Below, piece by piece: positions 25,453 through 33,417 of a DNA stretch of 43,007 nucleotides. The position numbers were made by a program, and so were the translations under genes. The stretch is from an uncultured Candidatus Melainabacteria bacterium. GTDB taxonomy: Bacteria; Cyanobacteriota; Vampirovibrionia; Gastranaerophilales; Gastranaerophilaceae. How positions within the stretch are numbered: position 1 is the first letter of the stretch; every line of letters begins with the position of its first letter. Where the stretch lies: assembly GCA_949398305.1 (NCBI GenBank), contig CASLVD010000009.1:1-43007 (forward strand), read 5' to 3'. The notes under the pieces were generated by a model. The model was given only the letters and a program-made list of their open reading frames with translations, was not told the origin of the DNA and made no database searches.

Positions 25453-25953
25453 ATGGTTAAACGAATTGTTTTACACTGGAGCGCCGGAAGGTATTATCCT
25501 ACAGAGTTTGAAAAAAATCATTATCATTATTTAATCGATGCTGACGGAAATGTTTATGAAGGTTTTTATAAGCCTGAAGATAATGATAATTGTAATGACG
25601 GAAAGTATGCAGCACATACCGGAGGGGGTAATACAGGCTCTATTGGAGTTTGTATGTGCGGAATGTACGGATATAAATCAAAAACATTCTGCGGCGATTT
25701 TCCGTTAAAAGCTAATCAGTTTGAAGCGTGTATGAAATTTGTGGCTGAGCTTTGCGAAAAGTACGGTCTTGCAATAAATAAAAATACCGTTTTAACGCAT
25801 TATGAATTCGGTCAGGCTAATCCGAAAACAACAAGTTTCGGGAAAATCGATATTACTTATATCCCTTCATATCCCTGGGTAACTAAACAAGATGCTGGAA
25901 ATTTTATTCGTTCTAAAGTTCGCTGGTACAAAGAGAAATATATAAGAGGTTAA
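25453..25953 (+). CDS. N-acetylmuramoyl-L-alanine amidase (Amidase_2, T7 lysozyme type)
   Basis: A 166 aa endolysin that would cut the amide bond between N-acetylmuramic acid and the stem peptide. Zinc ligands are likely H8 (V-L-H-W-S-A-G) and H116 (L-T-H-Y-E), with a third near D133. Another conserved histidine, H55, is in A-A-H-T-G-G-G-N. No signal peptide is present, so it needs a holin to reach the wall. GAGGT before the ATG supports the start. It is one of two different peptidoglycan hydrolases in the cluster; the other is a GH108 lysozyme at the far end. Confidence 0.9.
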   Translation: MVKRIVLHWSAGRYYPTEFEKNHYHYLIDADGNVYEGFYKPEDNDNCNDGKYAAHTGGGNTGSIGVCMCGMYGYKSKTFCGDFPLKANQFEACMKFVAELCEKYGLAINKNTVLTHYEFGQANPKTTSFGKIDITYIPSYPWVTKQDAGNFIRSKVRWYKEKYIRG

Positions 25954-25957
25954 TTTT

Positions 25958-27478
25958 ATGGATGTTAATTATTTTGATTTATCCGGTGGAATCAATCAGG
26001 CTTCCACCAAAACTGAGCTGGGGTTAAATCCTAAAAAGATTTACTGGACAGATTCTGAAAATATTGAAATTTACAACAATAAAGGTATTAAAAAACAAAA
26101 AGGTAATACGTTATTTTTAGAACTGCCCGAAGCTGAAAAGATTACAGGACTTTGCGAAATGGAGTCTGACGGGAATTATAAACTCATTATTACCACAGTT
26201 TCAGGTAAAATTTATGTTTATAATGAAGTAAATGCTTCGGTAACTAAACTTGAAAAAACACTGACCGGTGAAAAAGTACTTTTTGCAAAATTTTTACGCG
26301 GAGTTGTTGTCGCAACAGAATCTGATGCAATGTTTTATATTAAAGATAACAGTAATTTTGATGTTGTTGATTGTAAATTTAAAGACAAAGCAGGTAATAT
26401 TTGTTATCCGGATTGTATTACGGTCTACAAAGGAAGAGTATGGTGCTGCAAGGATTCTACAATATATTATTCCGCACTTGGTACGTATGATGATTTTACA
26501 ACCGAAGAAGATGCCGGATATATTAGTGATTTCCATACGGATACAGATGATATTATCACTATAAATACTTATAAAGATTATCTTGCGATTTATAAGCGCG
26601 AAAAAGTATTTTTATTATCCGGTTCAAATCCTAATAATTTTGTGATAACTCCTTTTGCAGATAAAGGTGCTTATGCAAAAGATACTATTGTAAATGTTGA
26701 TAATAAACAATTTTTCTTAAGTAACGGGATTTATGCATTAGAACAAGTTGGGGAATTGAATCAAATTCGTCTCGGTTCTGAAATTTCACAAAATATTCGC
26801 GAGGAATTTAATAAGTTTGATACCTCAAGAACCGGTGATACTTTTGTTGTTCATTATAAAACCCAACATCAAGTCTGGTATTTCTTCCCGTATCTGAATG
26901 ATAATTTTTATCATACAGTTTGGATAAACGATTATGTGAATTATGCCTGGTATAAACGTATAATTCCGCAAAATATTACAACTGCCTGCATTTATAAATT
27001 GAATGTATTAACTGCAGATGATTCAGGCAAAATTTATATTGAAGATTACGGAACAAGCTTTGACGGTAAAGCAATAAAATTTATGTGGAAGTCGCCGTTT
27101 TTATCACTTGGCAACGTTTTGCACAGAAAATTGATTGATGAATTTTATTTTGTACTGGATGACATACACGACAATAAATTTAAATTTTCTTTATACAAGG
27201 ATTATGACAGTGAATACAAAGATGATGTAGAGCTTATTTACTGCAAACACTTTAATCACTTTATGTGGGCCGGAGATGATACTCCTGATGAAAAAGAATA
27301 TTACTGGAATGACGGTGAATCAGAAGTTCCGGTTTGGCCGGTTACGACCAATGCTATGGAAAAAGCCGAAATCTGCGGCAGTAATTATTCTATTCAGCTT
27401 TGCATTGAAGGCGATGATATTACTGATAACTGTGCAATTATCGGGCTTCAGTTCAGAGAAATTTATAACGATGACTAA
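25958..27478 (+). CDS. Podovirus nozzle / tail-tube B-like structural protein
   Basis: A 506 aa protein rich in beta strands. Its start (F-D-L-S-G-G-I-N-Q near 6-14, then D-S-E-N-I-E-I-Y-N-N and I-K-K-Q-K-G-N-T) has the pattern of podoviral nozzle proteins such as T7 gp12 and relatives, where a G-G-[IV] start is followed by a N-[IV]-x-x-x-x-G-x-[IL]-x-x-R/K-x-G block. The middle has repeated Y-K-[GD] beta segments compatible with a propeller. It would form the distal tube of a short tail. It is assigned by pattern only; a different tail role is possible. It begins 4 bases after the amidase gene. Confidence 0.6.
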   Translation: MDVNYFDLSGGINQASTKTELGLNPKKIYWTDSENIEIYNNKGIKKQKGNTLFLELPEAEKITGLCEMESDGNYKLIITTVSGKIYVYNEVNASVTKLEKTLTGEKVLFAKFLRGVVVATESDAMFYIKDNSNFDVVDCKFKDKAGNICYPDCITVYKGRVWCCKDSTIYYSALGTYDDFTTEEDAGYISDFHTDTDDIITINTYKDYLAIYKREKVFLLSGSNPNNFVITPFADKGAYAKDTIVNVDNKQFFLSNGIYALEQVGELNQIRLGSEISQNIREEFNKFDTSRTGDTFVVHYKTQHQVWYFFPYLNDNFYHTVWINDYVNYAWYKRIIPQNITTACIYKLNVLTADDSGKIYIEDYGTSFDGKAIKFMWKSPFLSLGNVLHRKLIDEFYFVLDDIHDNKFKFSLYKDYDSEYKDDVELIYCKHFNHFMWAGDDTPDEKEYYWNDGESEVPVWPVTTNAMEKAEICGSNYSIQLCIEGDDITDNCAIIGLQFREIYNDD

Positions 27479-27538
27479 TTTAAAAACCTACCACTCATTA
27501 TATAGTTTATAGTTTTGAAAAAATGAAAGGAAAATGAA

Positions 27539-28501
27539 ATGACAGATTCAAACAAATCAACTTATTCAGCTTTTATTCCTCAGGTATGGAGTCAAAAGTT
27601 GAACCAAATGTTAGACAAAAATTGTGTAATGCTTCAGTGTGTTAACAGAAATTGGGAAGGTGAAATTAAAAATCAGGGTGATACCGTTAAAATTATTACT
27701 CCTGCTGATGTTACAGTTTCAACTTTAACTTCTGATAATATTGAATATTCTGCATTAACACCGACTTCACAAGATTTGGTTATCGATCAAAAGAAATTCT
27801 TCGCATTTAAAATCGATGATGTAGCTCAGGTACAGGCAAATTCTGATATTATGGAAGCTCATTTGACAAATGCTAAAAAAGCAATCGAAGAAGTTCAGGA
27901 TTCATTCCTGTTATCACTTCACACAGATGTAACAGAAGCTAATACTGTAGGTTCTGAAGAATCTCCGATTACATTAAACAAAAATACAATTTATGAACAA
28001 TTTGTAAAATTATCTTTAGCGTTAAAAAATTCAGATGCAGTATACTCAGGCGTAAAACCTTGGGTTGTTATTAACCCTAATATCGAAGCTTACCTGTTAC
28101 AATCTCCTGAATTTATTTCAGCATACAAAGTTGGTGACCAAACTTTAAGAGAAGGTTCAATCGGCAGAATCGCAGGCATGGATGTGTTGGTAAGTACAAA
28201 CTTAACTGACGTTGACGATAAATACTACGTTTTAGCAGGTACAAACGATGCAATTACATTCGCATCCCAACTTGCAAAAATCGAAAGCTTAAGAGATAAA
28301 GACAGCTTCTCAGATTTAGTCAGAGGTTTATATTTATACGGTGCTAAAACAGTTCAGCCTAAAGCTTTGGCCAAAATGATTGTTGCCGCAAGTGAAACTG
28401 TAGCTCCGGCAGCACCTTCAGAAGGAGAAAAAGATCCTGTTGAAGGCGGTAATGGTGACGGAACAGAAACCGGAACTGAAACAGGTGGAGAAACTGTTTA
28501 A
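27539..28501 (+). CDS. Major capsid protein (HK97 fold, P22-coat-like)
   Basis: A 320 aa protein with a typical coat layout. An N-terminal arm (Y-S-A-F-I-P-Q-V-W-S-Q-K-L) is followed by the G-D-T-V-K-I-I-T-P strand, the helix D-I-M-E-A-H-L-T-N-A-K-K-A-I, the W-V-V-I-N-P-N motif, and I-A-G-M-D-V-L-V-S-T-N-L. Coat proteins of podoviruses and siphoviruses share this order. The C terminus (about 295-320) is a low-complexity tail of G, E, T and D that may project from the capsid. The gene is preceded by AAAGGAAA and is less A/T-biased in codon use than its neighbours, as expected of a highly expressed gene. Confidence 0.85.
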   Translation: MTDSNKSTYSAFIPQVWSQKLNQMLDKNCVMLQCVNRNWEGEIKNQGDTVKIITPADVTVSTLTSDNIEYSALTPTSQDLVIDQKKFFAFKIDDVAQVQANSDIMEAHLTNAKKAIEEVQDSFLLSLHTDVTEANTVGSEESPITLNKNTIYEQFVKLSLALKNSDAVYSGVKPWVVINPNIEAYLLQSPEFISAYKVGDQTLREGSIGRIAGMDVLVSTNLTDVDDKYYVLAGTNDAITFASQLAKIESLRDKDSFSDLVRGLYLYGAKTVQPKALAKMIVAASETVAPAAPSEGEKDPVEGGNGDGTETGTETGGETV

Positions 28502-28517
28502 TTTTCAACTGGTGTAT

Positions 28518-28539
28518 CCCCGAATTTTCGGGTTCGGGG
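28518..28539 (+). other. Hairpin after the capsid gene
   Basis: CCCCGAA (28518-28524) pairs with TTCGGGG (28533-28539). No T run follows, so it is probably an RNA stability or processing element below a highly expressed message. Confidence 0.5.
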
Positions 28540-28566
28540 AGCACTTAACCAAATAGGAGAACAGGG

Positions 28567-28815
28567 ATGTTTAAGAACTTGAAATCTAAAATAAAAGAAC
28601 TTGCAAAAAATGCGGTTTTTGTTGCAGAGTCGCAGCTTGGTTCAGGCAAAGGACAGGAAAAGAAAAAATTAGCTATTGATTATGTAGTAAAAAATCTTCC
28701 TTTTCCGTCTTTCGTGAAGAATATAATTTCGGTGCTTTTATCAAGTTTTATAGATGATGTAATAGAAATATCCGTATCATATATGAAATCATTACCAGCA
28801 AAAGAAGGAGAATAG
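28567..28815 (+). CDS. Small holin-like protein (LLH-type resemblance)
   Basis: An 82 aa protein. A-K-N-A-V-F-V-A-E-S-Q-L-G-S-G-K-G-Q-E-K-K is the kind of stretch seen in the C-terminal part of phage LLH-type holins, with a small-residue helix, S-G-K-G and a K-K-K cluster. The following I-I-S-V-L-L-S-S-F-I region is hydrophobic but short for a membrane helix. It lacks the N-terminal membrane segment of classic LLH holins, so the call is tentative. AGGAG lies before the start. Confidence 0.4.
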   Translation: MFKNLKSKIKELAKNAVFVAESQLGSGKGQEKKKLAIDYVVKNLPFPSFVKNIISVLLSSFIDDVIEISVSYMKSLPAKEGE

Positions 28816-28819
28816 TCTT

Positions 28820-29497
28820 ATGCAAAATCAAATGGGCGGAGCAATTCCGCAAAACTTACCAAATGGTATTTCATCACCTGCCGTAAGTCCGCAGGCAAAC
28901 CCTAATATGGGATATAATGATAATTTTTATCAAATGGAACAAGCAATCGGAGCAGAGGTTACTCAGGTGAAAAATCTTGTACAGCAAGGAATACTCACAC
29001 AACAACAAGGACATAATCTGTTGGCGCAGCTGGTGGGTAGGGCTCAAAATTTAAATATGTACAAGAATGCTCAGCTTATGAATGCTAATTCCGCAGGAAT
29101 GGGTTATCAACCTGTGCCTCAGGCGCCAAATCCTATGGATTTGTTTAATCAGGAACGTCCGGGATTTTTTGATGCCGATGGCAGAAGTGATGTATTAAAT
29201 TACATCAAAGGGTTTGATATGGACAAAGATGAAATACTTCGAATATCTCAGCTTGTTGAAGGTCTGGAAAACTCAGCAGTTGACAAATATTTGAAAAAAT
29301 CAGCTTACGAGAAATCATTGAATGACGAGAACGCACTGGCAAAAAGTAAATTGACGGCTTATGCTCAAAATGCTCCGGCTGACCAGAATTTTAACAGGAT
29401 TTTTACTCGTGAGGAAATCGGCAGAATGAGTGGGGATGAATTTACAAGAAATGAAAAAATGATTATGGATCAGTTGAAAAACGGATTAATTAAATAA
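28820..29497 (+). CDS. Scaffold-like virion assembly protein
   Basis: A 225 aa, Gln/Asn/Pro-rich protein. A disordered N terminus (1-35) is followed by helical segments (Q-M-E-Q-A-I-G-A-E-V near 38-47) and a middle F-D-A-D-G-R-S-D-V-L-N-Y-I-K block. It ends with a motif at 195-225 (F-T-R-E-E-I-G-R-M-S-x-x-E-F, then N-E-x-x-I-M-x-Q-L). Its location after the capsid and its composition suit a scaffold or capsid-decorating protein. A related motif occurs twice in the lysozyme encoded at 35713. Confidence 0.55.
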   Translation: MQNQMGGAIPQNLPNGISSPAVSPQANPNMGYNDNFYQMEQAIGAEVTQVKNLVQQGILTQQQGHNLLAQLVGRAQNLNMYKNAQLMNANSAGMGYQPVPQAPNPMDLFNQERPGFFDADGRSDVLNYIKGFDMDKDEILRISQLVEGLENSAVDKYLKKSAYEKSLNDENALAKSKLTAYAQNAPADQNFNRIFTREEIGRMSGDEFTRNEKMIMDQLKNGLIK

Positions 29498-29521
29498 ACT
29501 TGTAATTTGTCCAAAAAGGTT

Positions 29522-29559
29522 ATCCGGACGGGATATTCTATTATTCCGTCCGGATTTTA
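29522..29559 (+). terminator. Hairpin between the scaffold-like and adaptor genes
   Basis: ATCCGGACGG (29522-29531) pairs perfectly with CCGTCCGGAT (29546-29555), and TTTT follows. The T run is short, so termination may be partial. Confidence 0.6.
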
Positions 29560-29573
29560 AAAAAGGAGAAAGA

Positions 29574-30212
29574 ATGAAATTTTTAGAACTTATAAATAAA
29601 TGTTTACTTGAATTGAATTACAGGCAGGTAAATGCATTTTCCGAGCTTATTAAAAATGATCATAAACGAATAAAAACGATTATGAATCTTATTAACAAAG
29701 AAATTTGCGCTGTTGAAGGCTGGAATTTCCTCTTAAAAAGAGAATCTTTGACGCTGAAAGCAGGTGAAACTGAAGTTGATAACACTGTTAACGGAAGAAT
29801 TTTATATTTATTTATTGACGGAAATAAATATAATTTCGTTGATAATGTTGAATCCTTTATGGCAGGAAATGCAAAAACCGGAACGTATTCAAGTTTTTCG
29901 GATAAATTAATATTTCCGAAATTTGATAAAGACAAAAAAATAGATATTATTTACTATACAAAAAATTGTGTAATCGACAGTACGGGTAAAGAAAAAGTCG
30001 ATTTAGAAAATGAAAATGATAAATCACTTATCCCGTTACCGTTTGTAGAACAATTGTTAGTTTACGGAACATGTCTAAGGTTAAAGGCGAATCCTCAGTA
30101 TTATAAATTTTCATACTGGATGAGCATGTACAAAGAGGCTCTTGCAAACTTAAAATCCAAGACTTCTGCTTCTTATTTAAATGCTCCGGTAGTAAAGCTT
30201 TTCAGGAATTAA
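29574..30212 (+). CDS. Head-tail adaptor (T7 gp11-like tail tubular protein A)
   Basis: A 212 aa protein that begins with helical L-E-L-I-N-K-C-L-L-E-L-N-Y-R-Q-V-N-A-F, the usual pattern of podoviral adaptors that attach beneath the portal. A central beta-rich domain follows, with G-R-I-L-Y-L-F-I-D-G and D-I-I-Y-Y-T-K, and a C-terminal helical stretch Y-W-M-S-M-Y-K-E-A-L-A-N-L-K-S. The length (about 200) fits. AAGGAG six bases upstream supports the start. The assignment is by pattern and neighbourhood. Confidence 0.65.
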   Translation: MKFLELINKCLLELNYRQVNAFSELIKNDHKRIKTIMNLINKEICAVEGWNFLLKRESLTLKAGETEVDNTVNGRILYLFIDGNKYNFVDNVESFMAGNAKTGTYSSFSDKLIFPKFDKDKKIDIIYYTKNCVIDSTGKEKVDLENENDKSLIPLPFVEQLLVYGTCLRLKANPQYYKFSYWMSMYKEALANLKSKTSASYLNAPVVKLFRN

Positions 30213-30319
30213 GGGCAAAAAAAACAGGAAGTCCTTTTCATTCCCCCCTGTTAAGATTTACACTAGCCGAAATATAAATAGCATGTTCATTATACAAACT
30301 ATTAAGGAAAAATACAAAT

Positions 30320-30325
30320 TATAAT
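30320..30325 (+). promoter_or_regulatory. Possible internal promoter before the terminase genes
   Basis: TATAAT with a predicted start at 30332, nine bases before the TerS ATG. The -35 is poor. The 128-base gap (30213-30340) also holds an AACAGG/CCTGTT hairpin followed by eight T when read leftward. Confidence 0.3.
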
Positions 30326-30340
30326 AAGAAATGTAACAAG

Positions 30341-30775
30341 ATGAAACAATTAACACAACAACAAAAAAAGTTCGTAACCGAGTATATAAAGGCTCTTGAC
30401 GGTGAATTGGCGGCGAAAAAAGCCGGATACAAGTGTAAAGATTTAAAAGGTTTTTCACAAAGTCTGCTTACAAAAGATTACATAATCCGTGAGATAAAAG
30501 ACCAGTTAAAACTTCAAATTGAATCTTTGAGTGTGCAAAGAGGCTATGTTATTCAAAAACTTTTGCAAATTGCTGAATTTTCACTTGAGCAGGAGGATAT
30601 TTTGGATAAAGACGGCAATCCGACCGGAAAAAGAAAATTACGTGATTCTTCTGCAGGATTGAAGGCTTTGGAAGCTCTTTGCAAGTATTTGGGATTTAGC
30701 ACCGCGCAGAGTGATGATGAATACCGTGAGGCAAAAATTATTACGATTGCGAACCTGGATGATGAAAAAATTTAA
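30341..30775 (+). CDS. Terminase small subunit (Terminase_2-like)
   Basis: A 144 aa DNA-binding protein. The N-terminal L-T-Q-Q-Q-K-K-F-V-T-E-Y and G-E-L-A-A-K-K-A-G-Y-K helix-turn-helix are typical of TerS. It is followed by Y-I-I-R-E-I-K-D-Q-L-K and A-G-L-K-A-L-E-A-L-C-K-Y-L-G, the usual oligomerisation helices. It recognises packaging DNA and recruits the large subunit encoded at 33418. In canonical phages the two are adjacent; here four ORFs separate them. Confidence 0.8.
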   Translation: MKQLTQQQKKFVTEYIKALDGELAAKKAGYKCKDLKGFSQSLLTKDYIIREIKDQLKLQIESLSVQRGYVIQKLLQIAEFSLEQEDILDKDGNPTGKRKLRDSSAGLKALEALCKYLGFSTAQSDDEYREAKIITIANLDDEKI

Positions 30776-30793
30776 TTATGAAAGGTATATTCT

Positions 30794-31018
30794 ATGAAAG
30801 AGAATAAAGATATTGAAAAAATATTATTAAATGATTCCGCTTATGAAAAGATGGTTAAAACCAAAATTGAGCGGGAATTTAAAAAGGAACTTGAGCTGGC
30901 AAAAAAATGCGCAATAAAATTATTACAGATATTAAAAAAGTTCCGAAAGAAAAACTTTTTACAAAATCAGCAACGTATGAAGTTATCAATAAAAACAGTA
31001 AAACAAAATCTTATATAA
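30794..31018 (+). CDS. Small ORF upstream of an A7 slippery site
   Basis: A 74-codon ORF with AAAGG nine bases before its ATG. Its first 38 codons look like real protein (acidic, helical, K-E-L-E-L-A-K-K at the end). After the seven-A run at 30901-30907 the translation is only a lysine/leucine/glutamine shadow of the overlapping next ORF. The A-AAA-AAA heptamer is in the proper zero frame for -1 slippage. The true product is probably the N-terminal part alone, or fused to the next ORF by frameshifting. Confidence 0.45.
   Translation: MKENKDIEKILLNDSAYEKMVKTKIEREFKKELELAKKCAIKLLQILKKFRKKNFLQNQQRMKLSIKTVKQNLI
30901..30907 (+). other. Candidate -1 frameshift site (A AAA AAA)
   Basis: The heptamer is split as xxA AAA AAA in the upstream frame, the canonical arrangement for -1 slippage. 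The new frame stays open to 31143. An assembly indel would give the same picture. Confidence 0.45.
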
Positions 31019-31143
31019 ACGGAGTGCAGGCGGAAGGTTATCTGGGGGCAAAAAACTCAGATAGAGCAAAGCTTTTGAATGGTGAAACCGATTCTTTTGT
31101 CTGCGGGTGTAATTTTGTAAGATTTGTAAAAGTCAAAATGTAA
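30907..31143 (+). CDS. Small hypothetical protein, -1 frame relative to the preceding ORF
   Basis: A 78-codon ORF starting at ATG 30907, whose A is the last of the seven-A run. Beta-rich segments (S-A-T-Y-E-V-I-N-K-N) and C-G-C-N-F-V near the end give it a more protein-like composition than the overlapping part of the ORF at 30794. There is no good Shine-Dalgarno for its own ATG. It may be translated as the C-terminal part of a fused 116 aa product. No family is recognised. Confidence 0.5.
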   Translation: MRNKIITDIKKVPKEKLFTKSATYEVINKNSKTKSYINGVQAEGYLGAKNSDRAKLLNGETDSFVCGCNFVRFVKVKM

Positions 31144-31148
31144 GTATT

Positions 31149-31658
31149 ATGTGTAAATTTCTTAAGGTCAAAGATAGTTGTAAGCTCCTTTCACTGTTGC
31201 ACTATATCCCTTCTGTCGAAAAGTGTTATCGTAAATATTCCAAATATTTTCAGGATGATTTCTCAAAAGATACCGGTTTAAGCTTAAACGGTATTTACCC
31301 CAATTTTTGGATTATTCTGGATTATTCGGACAATTTTATGGGGTTTGTGTTTCTGGATAATTTTGTTGGGATACGCGGGAATTTATTCAGTGCAGAACTC
31401 ACAACATGTTTTGATAGAAAGGCTTGGGGTAGTTTTACCCGATATAGTGCAAAAATTTTTTTAAAGAAATGTTTTGATGAATTTGGCTTAATAAAAGCCC
31501 AGATTTATCCTGATAATTTCCGCATAAGAAATCTTTTGAAAGATTGCGGCTTTGAGTATGAGTCGACTTTGAAAAATGAAACACTAAGAAACGGAAAACC
31601 GCAGGATATTGAGGTTTATTCGTTATACAGAAACTATTATTACAAAACTGCGAGGTAA
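31149..31658 (+). CDS. GNAT-fold phage protein (T7 gp13-like position)
   Basis: A 169 aa protein with a GNAT-like pattern: W-I-I-L-D-Y-S-D-N-F-M-G-F-V-F-L-D strands, an S-A-E-L-T-T-C-F-D-R core strand, W-G-S-F-T-R helix and I-R-N-L-L-K-D-C-G-F-E-Y near the C terminus, the latter typical of N-acetyltransferases. Podoviruses of the T7 group carry GNAT-like proteins (DUF2833/gp13 type) associated with internal virion proteins. It could also be a true acetyltransferase. Translation is probably coupled, as its ATG is five bases after the previous stop and no clear Shine-Dalgarno is present. Confidence 0.55.
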   Translation: MCKFLKVKDSCKLLSLLHYIPSVEKCYRKYSKYFQDDFSKDTGLSLNGIYPNFWIILDYSDNFMGFVFLDNFVGIRGNLFSAELTTCFDRKAWGSFTRYSAKIFLKKCFDEFGLIKAQIYPDNFRIRNLLKDCGFEYESTLKNETLRNGKPQDIEVYSLYRNYYYKTAR

Positions 31659-31660
31659 AT

Positions 31661-33373
31661 ATGGAAAATAACAAAAAAGATAAAAAATCGTTAGATTATA
31701 TTGAAGAACAGTATCTTTTGGGAAATATAATCGAAAAATATGATTATTATGAAGATTCAAGAAGTGCTCAGTTAGCAGATAACAGACTTGTTCGGCATGC
31801 TATATATGATGCTTCTATCCCAAAAGTAAATGCTTGGGATTGCACGGTTCAATTACCGGATATTTATGAATTGGCTCAAACTTTAAAATCACACATTACT
31901 CAGAATTTATATTCACATCCTGACAGTATGTTTGATGTTGAAGGAACCGATTATGAAACCCAAAAATTTGCAAATACGCAAAAAGCTATGCTTGTGAATA
32001 CATTTGAAGCAATGAAGCTTGAAGATGAAATGGAAAAAATTGTGGATTCTGTTGTTGAAACAGGTGAAGTAACACTTTTTGTCGGCTGGGAAACAAAAAC
32101 CAGAAAGACAAGACGTGCAATTTCTATGCGCGAGCAGCTTGAACGTAATACTGATAAAAACTTCGTAATTGAAGATAAAGTTGTTTACGACAATGCAAAA
32201 GTTAAATTTATCAGTTATGAGGATTTTGTTTTTGACAGAACAGAAAGTGATAATTGGGATTCCTGTGCAAAAATTTACAGGACTTATCAAACTTTAGATG
32301 AAATTAAGTCTAACAAGTCAAATAATTTATTGAATGAAGAAAAACTGGAAATGCTGAAAGGAGTGGTGGCAAAAAAATCAAGAAAAAGTAATAATAAATT
32401 AACGACTTATGAAAGAAAAATTGAAGTATTGGAATACTGGGGTGATATAGAACTTCCAAATGGTGAAGTTTTGAAAAATAAATTAATTGTCATAGCCGGA
32501 AGAAGTGTTCTTATAAGGTTTGAAGATAATCCGTTTATAATAAATCCGTTTATCCATGCTAATATTATTGAAAACCCGGCAACAGGACGCGGAATTTCAC
32601 CGTTAAGAGTTGCATTAATTTTGAATAATATATCATCAACAATTTTGAATAAACAGCTTGATGCTCTTGCTTTGATGATGAATCCTCCATATCTTGCACC
32701 AAAAGGCTGTTTTAAAGGCGAACAGGATATTCATCCGGGTAAAATTATAGAATACGATGCTACTTTAATGACCTCTCCGCCGACTCCTATTGCGTTTGAT
32801 AAAGCTATGCAGGGATGGGAATTCTTGAATTACTTTAAATCTACAATTGAAAGTGCGACAGGTATTTTCAAAAATATGGCAGGAAATCTTCAAGCAGCTC
32901 AAAGAACTGCAACTGAATTAAATTATTCAGTCGGCGGTCAGGAAGCAAGATTAAATATGATTCTTGAATCTATAAACAGAAAAGTAATTGTTCCGATGGT
33001 TGAAAAAACCGCAGAAATTATTTCAAATTTCAAATTGGGTAAAGAATCCGTTCTTGCAAATGACAGGGGCAGAGTTTTTCTTGTTGAAATTGATGATAAT
33101 GTGCGCAGATCAAATTATGTATATCGTTACGGAGACAGAAAAGCAACATTTGAACGTAAAGCGCGTTTAAAAGAATTGTTTGAAGTTGTTCATTCCTTCT
33201 TGCAGGTAGATGCGATTGCACAACGTATTGATTGGTTAGAATGTTTCAAATTTGCAATGGAACAATATGGAATTGAAAATGCAAATAATTTCTTAACAGA
33301 AGAAAATGAACAAAATAAATCCCCGCAGGAGCAGGCAGCAGCTCCAAATATTGCGCAAATGAATATGCAATAA
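31661..33373 (+). CDS. Portal protein (podovirus type)
   Basis: A 570 aa protein at the size expected for podoviral portals. The wing and stem pattern is visible as helical segments (A-L-I-L-N-N-I-S-S-T-I-L-N-K-Q-L-D-A-L-A), P-P-Y-L-A-P-K-G, and the conserved tail A-T-E-L-N-Y-S-V-G-G-Q-E-A-R-L-N that precedes the long C-terminal helix. The last 20 residues are Q/A-rich and unstructured, as in many portals. It begins two bases after the GNAT gene and is followed by the large terminase. Confidence 0.8.
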   Translation: MENNKKDKKSLDYIEEQYLLGNIIEKYDYYEDSRSAQLADNRLVRHAIYDASIPKVNAWDCTVQLPDIYELAQTLKSHITQNLYSHPDSMFDVEGTDYETQKFANTQKAMLVNTFEAMKLEDEMEKIVDSVVETGEVTLFVGWETKTRKTRRAISMREQLERNTDKNFVIEDKVVYDNAKVKFISYEDFVFDRTESDNWDSCAKIYRTYQTLDEIKSNKSNNLLNEEKLEMLKGVVAKKSRKSNNKLTTYERKIEVLEYWGDIELPNGEVLKNKLIVIAGRSVLIRFEDNPFIINPFIHANIIENPATGRGISPLRVALILNNISSTILNKQLDALALMMNPPYLAPKGCFKGEQDIHPGKIIEYDATLMTSPPTPIAFDKAMQGWEFLNYFKSTIESATGIFKNMAGNLQAAQRTATELNYSVGGQEARLNMILESINRKVIVPMVEKTAEIISNFKLGKESVLANDRGRVFLVEIDDNVRRSNYVYRYGDRKATFERKARLKELFEVVHSFLQVDAIAQRIDWLECFKFAMEQYGIENANNFLTEENEQNKSPQEQAAAPNIAQMNMQ

Positions 33374-33417
33374 GCTGCTTGACTAGTGTATTTAAATAGA
33401 ATCTTTGAGGTATCAAT

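Noticed and set aside
30258-30458. 66-codon minus-strand ORF over the start of the small terminase
   Set aside because: It overlaps the TerS coding region and the AT-rich gap, with no ribosome binding site and an unlikely composition.
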